NCBI GenBank assembly: GCA_037442565.1
Contig: JBBIQA010000001.1
Coordinates: 57,656 to 121,655 of the forward strand
DNA length: 64,000 nucleotides
Reading direction: 5' to 3'
Source: PALSA-911 sp037442565
Lineage (GTDB): Bacteria; Pseudomonadota; Alphaproteobacteria; Acetobacterales; Acetobacteraceae
The notes under the pieces were generated by a model. It saw only the letters and a list, made by a program, of their open reading frames with translations. It was not told the origin of the DNA and ran no database searches. The position numbers and the translations under genes are program-made. The number at the start of each line of letters is the position of its first letter. Position 1 is the stretch's first letter. Below, piece after piece: positions 8,523 through 16,805 of the stretch.

Positions 8523-9702
8523 AAACATCGGTCCTTTCGACGTCATCATTCTCGGCGCCGGTGCCGCCGGCCTGCTCTGCGCCTTCACCGCAGGCAGGCG
8601 GGGCCGGCGTGTGCTGCTGCTCGACCATGCCGACCAGGCCGGCAAGAAGATCCTGATCAGCGGCGGCGGGCGCTGCAACTTCACCAATCTGGACGCCAGG
8701 CCGGATCGGTTCTTTTCCAACAATCCGCATTTCTGCAAATCCGCCCTCGCCCGCTACACCCAGCACGATTTCATCGCTTTGGTGGACAAGCACCGCATCG
8801 CCTGGCACGAAAAGACCCTCGGCCAGTTGTTCTGCGACGGCTCCGCCCGCGCCATCGTCGCCATGCTGCTGGACGAATGCGCCGCCGCCGGGGTGGATGT
8901 CCGCCTGTCGCACCGGATCACCGAAATCGCCAGATCGGACCGCTTCCGCGTCGCCACCGATCATGGCGAGTTCACCGCCGACGCCCTGGTGCTCGCCACC
9001 GGCGGACCGTCCATTCCGAAGATGGGCGCCACCGGCTTCGCCTATCAGGTCGCGGAGCAGTTCGGCCTGAAGCTGGTGCCGCCCCGCCCGGCCTTGGTGC
9101 CGCTGACCTTCGCTGGCGAGGAACTGGCCCTGATGCAGAAGCTCGCCGGCGTGGCGACCGAGGTGATCGCCACCTGCAACCGCAAGAGTTTCCGCGAGAG
9201 CCTGCTGTTCACCCATCGTGGCCTGTCCGGCCCCGCGATCCTGCAAATCTCCTCGCCCTGGCAGCCGGGGATGCCGGTCACGCTCGACCTGCAGCCGGGG
9301 CAGGATGCCGGCGCCGTGCTGCTGGCGCGCAAGCACGCCCGGCCCAAGGCCGAGCTGAAAACCGTCCTGGCGGAAACCCTGCCGCAACGCCTCGCCCAGG
9401 CCCTGGTGCAATCCGGCTATCCGGCACGGCCGATCGGCGAAATCCCCGACAAGGACCTGTACCGCCTGGCCGACAGGCTGAAGCGTTGGACCCTCACCCC
9501 CTCCGGCACCGAGGGCTACGCCAAGGCCGAGGTCACCATCGGCGGGATCGACACCGGCGGTCTGTCCTCTCAGAGCTTGCAAGCCAAAGACGTGCCCGGC
9601 CTGTATGCCATCGGAGAGGCCGTGGACGTGACCGGCTGGCTCGGCGGCTACAATTTCCAATGGGCCTGGTCCAGCGGCTGGTGCGCCGGCATGGCGGTCT
9701 GA
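8515..9702 (+). CDS. HI0933/BaiN-family NAD(P)/FAD-dependent oxidoreductase
   Basis: This 395-aa flavoprotein has the FAD-binding motif GAGAAGLLCAF near residue 12, then the family hallmark GGGRCNFTN near residue 55. The C-terminus carries GLYAIGEAVDVTGWLGGYNFQW, the second FAD contact. Family members are annotated as aminoacetone oxidase-like or BaiN-like and most have no proven reaction. The start is TTG at 8515 within the end of the SDR gene, which suggests coupling. The length fits the family. Confidence 0.87.
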   Translation: MDRNIGPFDVIILGAGAAGLLCAFTAGRRGRRVLLLDHADQAGKKILISGGGRCNFTNLDARPDRFFSNNPHFCKSALARYTQHDFIALVDKHRIAWHEKTLGQLFCDGSARAIVAMLLDECAAAGVDVRLSHRITEIARSDRFRVATDHGEFTADALVLATGGPSIPKMGATGFAYQVAEQFGLKLVPPRPALVPLTFAGEELALMQKLAGVATEVIATCNRKSFRESLLFTHRGLSGPAILQISSPWQPGMPVTLDLQPGQDAGAVLLARKHARPKAELKTVLAETLPQRLAQALVQSGYPARPIGEIPDKDLYRLADRLKRWTLTPSGTEGYAKAEVTIGGIDTGGLSSQSLQAKDVPGLYAIGEAVDVTGWLGGYNFQWAWSSGWCAGMAV

Positions 9703-9714
9703 TAGGATCGGCGC

Positions 9715-10251
9715 ATGGACATGCAAGCCACCGCCGCCCGGCATCATAGCTATCCCGACCAGTTGATCCGCCAGATCATGACCGAGGTGAAGACCATCGC
9801 CCTGGTCGGCGCCTCCAACAATCCGGCTCGCCCCAGCTATATCGTGACCAAATATCTGTCCGAGCGCGGCTTCAAGGTGCTGCCGGTCAATCCCGGCCTT
9901 GCCGGCCAGACCATTGTCGGCCTGCCGGTCTATCGCTCCCTCGCGGACTTGCCCGAACCGGTCGACATGGTGGAGATCTTCCGCAATTCCGAAGCCGCCG
10001 CCGGGATCACCGATGAGGCGCTGGCCATGGCCACGCCGCCCAAGGTTATCTGGATGCAGCTCGGCGTGCATAATCTGGCCGCCGCCGCCAAGGCCGAGGC
10101 GAAGGGCATCCGCGTCATCATGAACCGCTGCCCCAAGATCGAGTACGGCCGACTATCCGGCGAGATCGGCTGGCAGGGGATCAATTCGCGGATCCTGTCG
10201 TCGAAAAAGCCCAAGATGGCGCTGAAGGGCGTGCAGAAGCGCACGATCTGA
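9715..10251 (+). CDS. CoA-binding domain protein (YccU type)
   Basis: This 178-aa protein has a single Rossmann-like CoA-binding domain: IALVGASNNPARPSYIVTKYL, followed by VLPVNPGLAGQ and MNRCPKIEYGRL. It resembles the N-terminal domain of succinyl-CoA synthetase alpha but stands alone. The role of YccU-like proteins is not established. It starts 12 bp after the flavoprotein gene, so it is probably the last gene of that operon, and its end lies 2 bp from the end of the convergent EAL gene. Confidence 0.85.
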   Translation: MDMQATAARHHSYPDQLIRQIMTEVKTIALVGASNNPARPSYIVTKYLSERGFKVLPVNPGLAGQTIVGLPVYRSLADLPEPVDMVEIFRNSEAAAGITDEALAMATPPKVIWMQLGVHNLAAAAKAEAKGIRVIMNRCPKIEYGRLSGEIGWQGINSRILSSKKPKMALKGVQKRTI

Positions 10252-10253
10252 GG

Positions 10254-11165
10254 TCACGCCGAAGCCTTGAACGGCGTGTCCTTGCGCAACTGATCGGGGG
10301 TCAGCGGACGGCTGAACAGATAGCCCTGCCCTTCGTCGCAGCCGATCTGCGTCAGGAACTCCCGCTGCTCGGCGGCCTCGACCCCCTCGGCGACCACCCG
10401 CAGCCCCAGGGCATGGCCGGTCTCCACCACCGCGCGCACGATCGCCGCGTCCTCGCGTTCCTGCGGCAGGCCGTGCACCAGGGAGCGGTCCAGCTTCAGC
10501 ACCGTCAGCGGCAGCCGGCGCAGCATCGCCAGGCTGGCATAGCCGGTGCCGAAATCGTCCAGCGCCAGCCCGACGCCGATATCGCGCAGCGCCGACAGGC
10601 CGAGCAGAGCATCGAGGTCGATATGGATCAGCATCGACTCGGTCAGTTCCAGTTCCAGCCGTTCCGGCGCCAGCCCCGACGCCTCCAGCGCCGCCGCGAC
10701 CTGGTGCAGCAGCACCCCGTCGGCGATCTGTCGGGCCGATACGTTGACCGACACCGATGGCGCGGAGAACGGGGCCCCGGGTGAGCCCCAGGCGGCCGCC
10801 TCCTGGCAGGCGGCGCGCAGCACCCAGCCGCCGATGGTCAGGATCAGCCCGCTGCGCTCGGCCAGCGGAATGAAGCTCATCGGCGGCACCATGCCGCGGC
10901 GGCGATGCGGCCAGCGGATCAGCGCCTCCGCGCCGGTCACGGCCCCCGACTGCAGGGCCAGCCGCGGCTGATAGTGCAGCTGGAACGCTTCCCGCTTAAC
11001 CGCATCGCGCAAATCCCGCTCCAGCCGCCGCTGCTCGGCTACCTCCGCACGCGGATCGGTCGCCGAAATCGGCCCCGGCCCGGGTGACACACCGGACGAC
11101 ATGCCCGATTGGGGCGACGGACCGGACCGGCTGGAATTCCCTGCGACATCGGCGGCAAAAAACAT
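10254..11165 (-). CDS. Stand-alone EAL domain protein, probable c-di-GMP phosphodiesterase
   Basis: The EAL domain occupies about residues 50-300. The metal and substrate motifs are intact: AEALIRW (EAL), ELTESML, LDDFGTGYASL, LKLDRS, VVAEGVE and GQGYLFSRP. It should hydrolyse c-di-GMP to pGpG. No GGDEF or sensor domain precedes it; the first about 45 residues are low-complexity Pro/Gly/Ser. I use ATG 11165 (303 aa). A TTG at 11210 adds 15 residues, so the start is uncertain. It may be the remnant of a longer GGDEF-EAL protein, because the linker RRLERDLRDAVKREAFQLHYQP is the one usually found between those domains. Confidence 0.8.
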   Translation of the reverse strand: MFFAADVAGNSSRSGPSPQSGMSSGVSPGPGPISATDPRAEVAEQRRLERDLRDAVKREAFQLHYQPRLALQSGAVTGAEALIRWPHRRRGMVPPMSFIPLAERSGLILTIGGWVLRAACQEAAAWGSPGAPFSAPSVSVNVSARQIADGVLLHQVAAALEASGLAPERLELELTESMLIHIDLDALLGLSALRDIGVGLALDDFGTGYASLAMLRRLPLTVLKLDRSLVHGLPQEREDAAIVRAVVETGHALGLRVVAEGVEAAEQREFLTQIGCDEGQGYLFSRPLTPDQLRKDTPFKASA

Positions 11166-11428
11166 TGGATGATCCCGGCAACTGCGACGCCACGCAGAAT
11201 TCCATGCCAATGCCTGCGATGTTCTTAAGTTTCAGCGCGTTTTTTTGGCTCGTGCCGCAAATTTGTATCGCGCGGCATGCGATAATTCCAAGACCCTGCG
11301 CCTCGTCCCATGGCCCGCCATGCGACTTAGCACTTCCTTCACCCGACCCTGCTCTCATCGCTGCAGCGCTTTCCGTATCCGATCTCTCTTCCTGGCGCGC
11401 GTCCCGTCCGAACGAAGCTGGAACCGGC

Positions 11429-12463
11429 ATGACCCCAACCAATGCAACAGCGCCGGACCCCATCCCATCCGATAACGCAACGCCCGCGATCTGCGCCCTG
11501 GATCACCGCCTGTTCAGCCAGATCAAGGGGCCCCTCTTCCGCCGCTCGGAAACCGACAACACGCCGGTCATGGTCATACGGCTGGGCGAGCGGGACGCCG
11601 CGATCCCGTTGCGCGCCCTGCAGAACGAATGCGGGATCGAGGACGACAGTCCCGATGGCCGCATGCTCGGCCTGATCGCCGAATCGCTCGACTACGTGAC
11701 GGGACTGCGCATCGGCGACGCGCTGCCGCCGGAGGTCTGTACCGGGGAAGCCAGCTGGGAGCCCGATCCCATCCACCTGAAACTCGCCGCCACCCGCCTG
11801 CAATTACAGCTCGTCCACTGGCTGGGCGCGAGTTCCGGCCGGGAACAGGCGAACCTGGACGCGGACGCCCTGATGCAAGCCGCCGAGGACCCCGCCTTGC
11901 GCCAGCAGGTGCAGGAAGCATTCGACCACGCCGCCGCCGCGCTCGGCCTGCCGGACGCGACCGAGGTGGTCTCCGGACTGGAGGATCTGGCCCGGGAGCT
12001 CGCCTATATCGAGGCGCTGCGCGACCGCCTGCTCCGCCGCGTTCGCTCGGTCACACAGAAGCTGGCGCCAGGAACCCCGGGCCTGCGCAGCGATTCGTCG
12101 CGGATGGAAACCCTGACCCAGGTTCGCCGCCTCTCCGGCGCGGCCCTGAAGCAGATCGCCTCCCGCTTCGAGGAACTGGACGCCCAGACCGGGGAAGTGA
12201 TGGCCGCCCTGCGCAACGCCGACAGCCAGCGCACCTTCATCCGCTCCAACCGCGACTGGCTGTACCGCAGCCAGCGTGCCTGGGAACCGCTGCTGAGCGA
12301 CTGGGACCGGATCACCGACATGCACGATGAAGGCTTCTGGCCGCTGCTGGTCCGCAGCTACCAGTTCCTGGCGCCACGCTTCATGGCCGTCACCGAATGG
12401 ACCATGGTCACCCGCCAGTTGCCGCGCAAGAACAGCCAGAAGCAGGCGCAAATGATCTGGTGA
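11429..12463 (+). CDS. Uncharacterised 344-aa protein
   Basis: I do not recognise this family. From ATG 11429 the protein has 344 residues with no signal peptide or membrane segment. It looks soluble, is rich in Leu, Ala, Arg and Glu, and has a long probably helical stretch (about residues 190-290, containing LARELAYIEALRDRLLRRV and KQIASRFEELDAQTGEVMA) that could form a coiled coil. The C-terminus is basic (RKNSQKQAQMIW). An in-frame extension upstream to 11084 looks non-coding, being out of character with the rest. It is divergent from the EAL gene; 11166-11428 between them holds only promoter-type sequence with several T-rich runs near 11225-11260. Confidence 0.7.
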   Translation: MTPTNATAPDPIPSDNATPAICALDHRLFSQIKGPLFRRSETDNTPVMVIRLGERDAAIPLRALQNECGIEDDSPDGRMLGLIAESLDYVTGLRIGDALPPEVCTGEASWEPDPIHLKLAATRLQLQLVHWLGASSGREQANLDADALMQAAEDPALRQQVQEAFDHAAAALGLPDATEVVSGLEDLARELAYIEALRDRLLRRVRSVTQKLAPGTPGLRSDSSRMETLTQVRRLSGAALKQIASRFEELDAQTGEVMAALRNADSQRTFIRSNRDWLYRSQRAWEPLLSDWDRITDMHDEGFWPLLVRSYQFLAPRFMAVTEWTMVTRQLPRKNSQKQAQMIW

Positions 12464-12530
12464 GGCCGTATTGACCCCTCGGCCACCGAGCGCGCAGGGT
12501 CGCGGTCCCCCGAGCCATCGAGGCCTGACG

Positions 12531-12977
12531 ATGAAACCGTCCAGCACGGCACCCGCCTTCCACCATGTCGCGATCCGCGCCAGCGATTTCGACCGCACGT
12601 TGCGGTTCTATACGGAGGGGCTCGGTTTCAAGGTTCACTACGAATTCGCCGTGCCCGGCCGGATCGACCGCGCCGCCTTCCTCGACGCCGGCGACGGGCG
12701 CTACATCGAAATCTTCGGCCCGGGCTCGACGGTGCAATCGGAGGGAAGGCGCCGCCGCCCTGACGAGGAGCGCACCGAGGGCGCGCTGCTGCATTTTTGC
12801 CTGCGCGTCGCCAACACCGAAGCCGCCTACGCGAAGGCCCTGGCGGCCGGCGCGGAGGGACGCCTGGCGCCGCGCACCTCCACCACCCGGCACGATCCGC
12901 TGGTGGAAGTACGGATCGCCTTCGTCGCCGGACCCGATGGCGAGGTGATCGAGTTTCTGCAGAGCGAGCAGATCTAG
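12531..12977 (+). CDS. VOC family (glyoxalase/bleomycin-resistance fold) protein
   Basis: This 148-aa protein has two beta-alpha-beta-beta-beta modules. It opens with FHHVAIRASDFDRTLRFYTEGLGF, the standard start of vicinal-oxygen-chelate proteins, and ends with AGPDGEVIEFLQSEQ, which carries the metal-binding Glu. Possible roles include glyoxalase, dioxygenase or epimerase activity; the sequence alone does not decide. ATG 12531 fits the domain start; the upstream in-frame region to 12471 has no homologous look. It ends 9 bp before the end of the convergent DUF924 gene. Confidence 0.83.
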   Translation: MKPSSTAPAFHHVAIRASDFDRTLRFYTEGLGFKVHYEFAVPGRIDRAAFLDAGDGRYIEIFGPGSTVQSEGRRRRPDEERTEGALLHFCLRVANTEAAYAKALAAGAEGRLAPRTSTTRHDPLVEVRIAFVAGPDGEVIEFLQSEQI

Positions 12978-12986
12978 GCCTGCCAT

Positions 12987-13544
12987 CTAAAAACCGGCGC
13001 CGGGCTCCGCCAGGTAGCTATCCTCCGCCGGCGTATTCGTCCGTCCAAGGATGGCATTGCGGTGTGGAAAGCGGCCGAACCGGCGGATGACATCGCGGTG
13101 GCGGTGGGTGTAATCGATGGTCCGGGCCATGTCCGGCTCACCCGCCAGGGTTTCGAACAGCGCCACGGACCGGTCCTGATCGGCCAGGTTCTCCGAATGC
13201 TCGAACGGCAGATACAGAAATACCCGCTCCACCGGCGTCAAGGCTCGCTCGAACCCCGCCGCGATCGCCGCATCGGCGATCGCGCGCGCAGCCGGATCAG
13301 CGGCGAAGGCCAGCGGCGAGCCACGATGGATGTTGCGCGGGAACTGATCCAGCAGGATCACCAGCGCCAGGGCACCGCGCGGGTTGGCCGCCCAGCCATC
13401 CAAAGCGCCCCGCAAAGCCGCCGCGAGAGCATCCCGAAAGTCCAGGCAAGCGGTATCGAACAGGTCGGTACGCTTGAACCAAGCCTCCCGCCACACGCCG
13501 GGCCCGTCGGCGAACCAGAAGGCCAGCACATCCTGCGGCGTCAT
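12987..13544 (-). CDS. DUF924 family protein
   Basis: This 185-aa protein matches DUF924, a TPR-like all-helical family. It shows DVLAFWFADGPGVWREAWFK at the N-terminus, ALVILLDQFPRNIHRGSPLAF in the middle and FLYLPFEHSENLADQDRSV later. The LDQFPRN and PFEHSE motifs define the family. The function is unknown. The ATG overlaps the stop of the 969-aa dehydrogenase gene (ATGA), so the two are translationally coupled. Confidence 0.87.
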   Translation of the reverse strand: MTPQDVLAFWFADGPGVWREAWFKRTDLFDTACLDFRDALAAALRGALDGWAANPRGALALVILLDQFPRNIHRGSPLAFAADPAARAIADAAIAAGFERALTPVERVFLYLPFEHSENLADQDRSVALFETLAGEPDMARTIDYTHRHRDVIRRFGRFPHRNAILGRTNTPAEDSYLAEPGAGF

Positions 13545-16450
13545 TCCCCCAACGCCCGGTCCAGCACCCGCACCGAGTGCACTGCCTCCCGCCCCGACAA
13601 ATCCAGAATCTGGTGCCGGCAGGAGGTTCCGTCCGCAACCACGATGTCGCCCTCGCCCGCCTTGCGGATCGCCGGGATCAGGTCGCGCTCGGCCATCGCC
13701 ACGGATACATCGTGGGTCTCCGCCTGATAGCCGAACGCGCCGGCCATGCCGCAGCAGGACGACGCGACCGGCTTCACCTGCAGGCCCGGCACCCGGCCGA
13801 GCATGGCCAGCGCGTCGGGAAACGCGCCAAAACTCTTCTGGTGGCAGTGGCCGTGCACATGCGCCACGCCGTCCACCGGGCGCAGCGCCAGATCCGGCTT
13901 CACCTTGGCCAGGAATTCCGACAGCAGCATCGCCCGCCCGGCCAGATCGTCCGCCGCCGGGCCGGGCAGCAGGGATCGGAACTCATCGCGCAGGGTCAGC
14001 AGGCAGGACGGCTCGAGCCCGATCACCGGCAATCCGCCGGCGAGCGCCTTCATGGTCCGGGCCGCCTCGGCGCGGGCGCGGTCGACCATGCCGGCGGCCA
14101 GATAGGTTCGTCCGCAACAAAGCGGCCGGCCGCCGGCGCCGGGCACCACGGCGCGATACCCACACGCCGCCAGCACCCGCACGGCGGCGCGCAAATTCTC
14201 CGGCTCGAAGTGCCGGTTGAACGTGTCCGCCAGCAGCAGCACGTCGCCCTTCGGCGCCGCCGCCGCCGCCGCCTCCTCGTCGCGGAACACGTCGCGCCGC
14301 CATTCCGGCAGGCTGCGTTTCGCCGACAACCCCAGCCAGCGTTCGGTCAGCCGCCGCAGCGGCGCCATCCGGTTACGCAGGTTCAGCACCGGTGCCAGCC
14401 GGGACGCCCATCCGGCATAGCGCGGCAAATCCGCCACCAGCCGCTCGCGCAGCCTCACGCCTTGCCGGTCGACGCGAACGGCCAGCACCTCGATCTTCAT
14501 CTTCGCCATGTCCACGCCGGTCGGGCATTCCCGCCGGCACGCCTTGCAGGACACGCACAGCGCCATCGCCTCGGCCACCGGATCAGAGGCCATCGCATCG
14601 GCGCCAAGCTGTCCGGTCAGCGCCAGGCGCAGCGTGTTCGCCCGCCCGCGCGTCAGGTGGATTTCATCGCGCGTGGCCCGGTAGCTCGGGCACATCACGC
14701 CAGCGTCGAAGCCGCGGCAGGTGCCGTTGTTGTTGCACATCTCCACCGCACCCAGCATGCCGCCGAGCGGGCCGGGATGGTCGGACCAATCCAGCTTCGG
14801 GGCGAAATCCGGCGCCGCGGCATAGCCCGGCGGATAGCGCAGCAGCGTCCGGTCATCCATTCGCGGCGGACGCACGATCCGGCCGGGATTGAACATGCCG
14901 GCGGGGTCGAAGGCGTCCTTCACCGTCTCAAAGGCGGAAACAATGCGCGGGCCGAACATGGTTTCGTGGAACTCGCTGCGCACGATGCCGTCGCCGTGCT
15001 CGCCGCTGTGCGATCCCTTGTATTCGCGCACCAGGGCGAAGCACGCCTCGGCCACCTCGCGCATCTTCCGCACGTCCGCCGGGTTCTTCATGTTCAGCAC
15101 CGGGCGCACATGCAGGCACCCGACCGAGGCATGGGCATACCATGTGCCCTTCGAGCCGTGCCGCTCGAACACGCTGTTCAGCCGCTCGGTGTAATCGGCC
15201 AGATCCTCCAGATCGACGGCGCAATCCTCGATGAAGGAGACCGGCTTCCCGTCCCCCTTCATCGACATCATGATGTTCAGCCCGGCTTCGCGCACCGAGG
15301 CGATCGCCGCCTGGAAGCCGCCATCGGTCGCCCGCACCACCGCTCGTCCATGCCCCAGATCGCCCATCAGGGTTTCCAGCTCATCGAGCTTTGCCAGCAG
15401 GGGGCCGTCCGCGTCGCCGTGGAACTCGACGATCAGCAGGCTGTCGGGCTCGCCGATCAGCATCTTGTCGATCGTATCCCGATAGATCGGGATGGAGCGG
15501 CCGAGGTCGATCATCGTCCGGTCGACCAGTTCCACCGCCTCCGGATCCAGCGCGACAATGTGGCGCGACGCCTCCATCGCCTTGCGGAAGGTCGGGAACT
15601 GGCAGATGCCGAGGATCTTCCGCGGCTTGATCGGGTGCAGGATCAGTTCCACCGCGGCGGAAAACGCCAGCGTGCCTTCCGATCCCACCAGGATGCGCGC
15701 CAGATTGTCCCGCCCCGCCGCGCGGGCCGCCGGCGTCAGAGCGTCGATGTTGTAGCCGCCGACCCGGCGCAGCTGCTTGGGAAACCGCGCGGCGATCTCC
15801 TCGGCCTCCGCTGCCCCCAGGGCGCGGAGCCGCTGGATCAGCTCGGCGACGCCGGCCGGAGCATCCGCGCCCGGATTGCCGGCAGCCGCGCCGAACCGGT
15901 GGCGGGAGCCGTCGGCCAGGATCGCGTCGATGGCGCTGACATTGTCCGCCATCAGGCCGTAGCGGATGGATTTCGACCCGCAGGAATTGTTCGCCGCCAT
16001 GCCGCCGATGGTGCAGCGCGCATGGGTGGAAGGATCGACCGGAAAGAACAGCCCGTGCGGGCGCAAAGCCGCGTTCAGATGGCCGAGCACCAGGCCCGGC
16101 TCCACCAGCGCCCGCCGCCCGTCCGCGTCCACATGCAGCACCCGGCGCAGATGCTTGGAGCAGTCGATCACCAGCGCCCGGTTCACCGTCTGGCCGCACT
16201 GGCTGGTGCCGCCGCCGCGCGCCAGCACGGGAATGCCGTATTCCCGGGCAATGCCGAACGCCGCCTGCACGTCGGCAATCGTCTCCGGCACGATCACGCC
16301 GAGCGGATCGACCTGATAGATCGACGCGTCCGTGGCGTAGCGTCCGCGGCTCGCCCGGTCGAACAGCACCTCGCCCTGGATTTCCCGCGCCAGCCGTGCT
16401 GCCAGGCTGGAATCGCCCGTCAGGATCGCGGCGGGAAGCGGTGCGTTCAT
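13541..16450 (-). CDS. FAD-linked oxidase with Fe-S domain (YdiJ / D-2-hydroxyacid dehydrogenase type)
   Basis: This 969-aa fusion has an FAD-binding type 4 domain (about residues 45-230, ARGGGTSQCGQTVN), an FAD-oxidase C-terminal domain (about 270-540, GEHGDGIVRSEF) and a C-terminal iron-sulfur/CCG part. The ferredoxin motif is CVSCKACRRECPTG near residue 630; the CCG motifs are RPLCCGRTY and SSCCGMAGAFGY. This is the architecture of YdiJ, which oxidises D-2-hydroxyglutarate or D-lactate type substrates and passes electrons to the quinone pool. It faces away from the aminotransferase gene across the repeat cassette at 16531-16725. Confidence 0.88.
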   Translation of the reverse strand: MNAPLPAAILTGDSSLAARLAREIQGEVLFDRASRGRYATDASIYQVDPLGVIVPETIADVQAAFGIAREYGIPVLARGGGTSQCGQTVNRALVIDCSKHLRRVLHVDADGRRALVEPGLVLGHLNAALRPHGLFFPVDPSTHARCTIGGMAANNSCGSKSIRYGLMADNVSAIDAILADGSRHRFGAAAGNPGADAPAGVAELIQRLRALGAAEAEEIAARFPKQLRRVGGYNIDALTPAARAAGRDNLARILVGSEGTLAFSAAVELILHPIKPRKILGICQFPTFRKAMEASRHIVALDPEAVELVDRTMIDLGRSIPIYRDTIDKMLIGEPDSLLIVEFHGDADGPLLAKLDELETLMGDLGHGRAVVRATDGGFQAAIASVREAGLNIMMSMKGDGKPVSFIEDCAVDLEDLADYTERLNSVFERHGSKGTWYAHASVGCLHVRPVLNMKNPADVRKMREVAEACFALVREYKGSHSGEHGDGIVRSEFHETMFGPRIVSAFETVKDAFDPAGMFNPGRIVRPPRMDDRTLLRYPPGYAAAPDFAPKLDWSDHPGPLGGMLGAVEMCNNNGTCRGFDAGVMCPSYRATRDEIHLTRGRANTLRLALTGQLGADAMASDPVAEAMALCVSCKACRRECPTGVDMAKMKIEVLAVRVDRQGVRLRERLVADLPRYAGWASRLAPVLNLRNRMAPLRRLTERWLGLSAKRSLPEWRRDVFRDEEAAAAAAPKGDVLLLADTFNRHFEPENLRAAVRVLAACGYRAVVPGAGGRPLCCGRTYLAAGMVDRARAEAARTMKALAGGLPVIGLEPSCLLTLRDEFRSLLPGPAADDLAGRAMLLSEFLAKVKPDLALRPVDGVAHVHGHCHQKSFGAFPDALAMLGRVPGLQVKPVASSCCGMAGAFGYQAETHDVSVAMAERDLIPAIRKAGEGDIVVADGTSCRHQILDLSGREAVHSVRVLDRALGE

Positions 16451-16530
16451 GGCTCAGGTCTCCTTAATCCGCGCCATGCTTTGCCCAGCCCTACCCGCTT
16501 TGCAATGGCGCCGGGCCATTGAGGAAGGAA

Positions 16531-16725
16531 GGAAGGCCAGGGGGCGCTGCCCCCTGGACCCCCGCCAAAGGCTCCCCTTTGGAAACCTTCCATTGTTTGG
16601 GAGTGCAAGGAGGGCCGGCCAAGACCGTGCAAGGTCCGAGTAGGCCCTCCTTGCACTCCCAAACCAGTAGCGGGTTCTAAGGGCTTGCCCTTAGCGGGGT
16701 CCAGGGGCAGCGCCCCTGGCCTTGC
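16531..16725. repeat. Palindromic repeat cassette, copy A
   Basis: This intergenic element has nested inverted repeats. The outer left hairpin is CCAGGGGGC-GCT-GCCCCCTGG (16537-16557), then CCAAAGG-CTCC-CCTTTGG (16565-16582). The core is a perfect 22-bp inverted repeat (arms 16595-16616 and 16643-16664) around a 26-nt loop. On the right are CTAAGGGC-TT-GCCCTTAG (16677-16694) and CCAGGGGC-AGC-GCCCCTGG (16701-16719). The left and right flanks are inverted copies of each other. It sits between divergent gene starts, so it is not simply a terminator. The remainder of 16451-16805 holds no gene. Copy B at 27894-28089 has the same geometry with a different core. Confidence 0.85.
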
Positions 16726-16805
16726 TTCCCTTCCCCCGCGCCCCCGGCGGATTGGCAATCCGGCGTAGCTGTGCTTTCTGTCCGCCCGCCCGAGGAGCAA
16801 CAAAG

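Noticed and set aside
11084..11428. 115-codon N-terminal extension of the 344-aa protein
   Set aside because: The extension covers an AT-rich promoter-like region and the opposite-strand EAL start. Its composition differs from the rest of the protein.
13577..16522. 981-codon open frame antisense to the FAD/Fe-S dehydrogenase gene
   Set aside because: It is the mirror of a GC-rich coding gene and has a His/Gln/Arg-rich composition with no family resemblance. The minus-strand frame shows clear FAD and Fe-S motifs.
16531..16725. CRISPR array or integron attC site
   Set aside because: There is one palindromic unit per locus, with no short direct repeats or spacers, and no integrase or cas gene is present.
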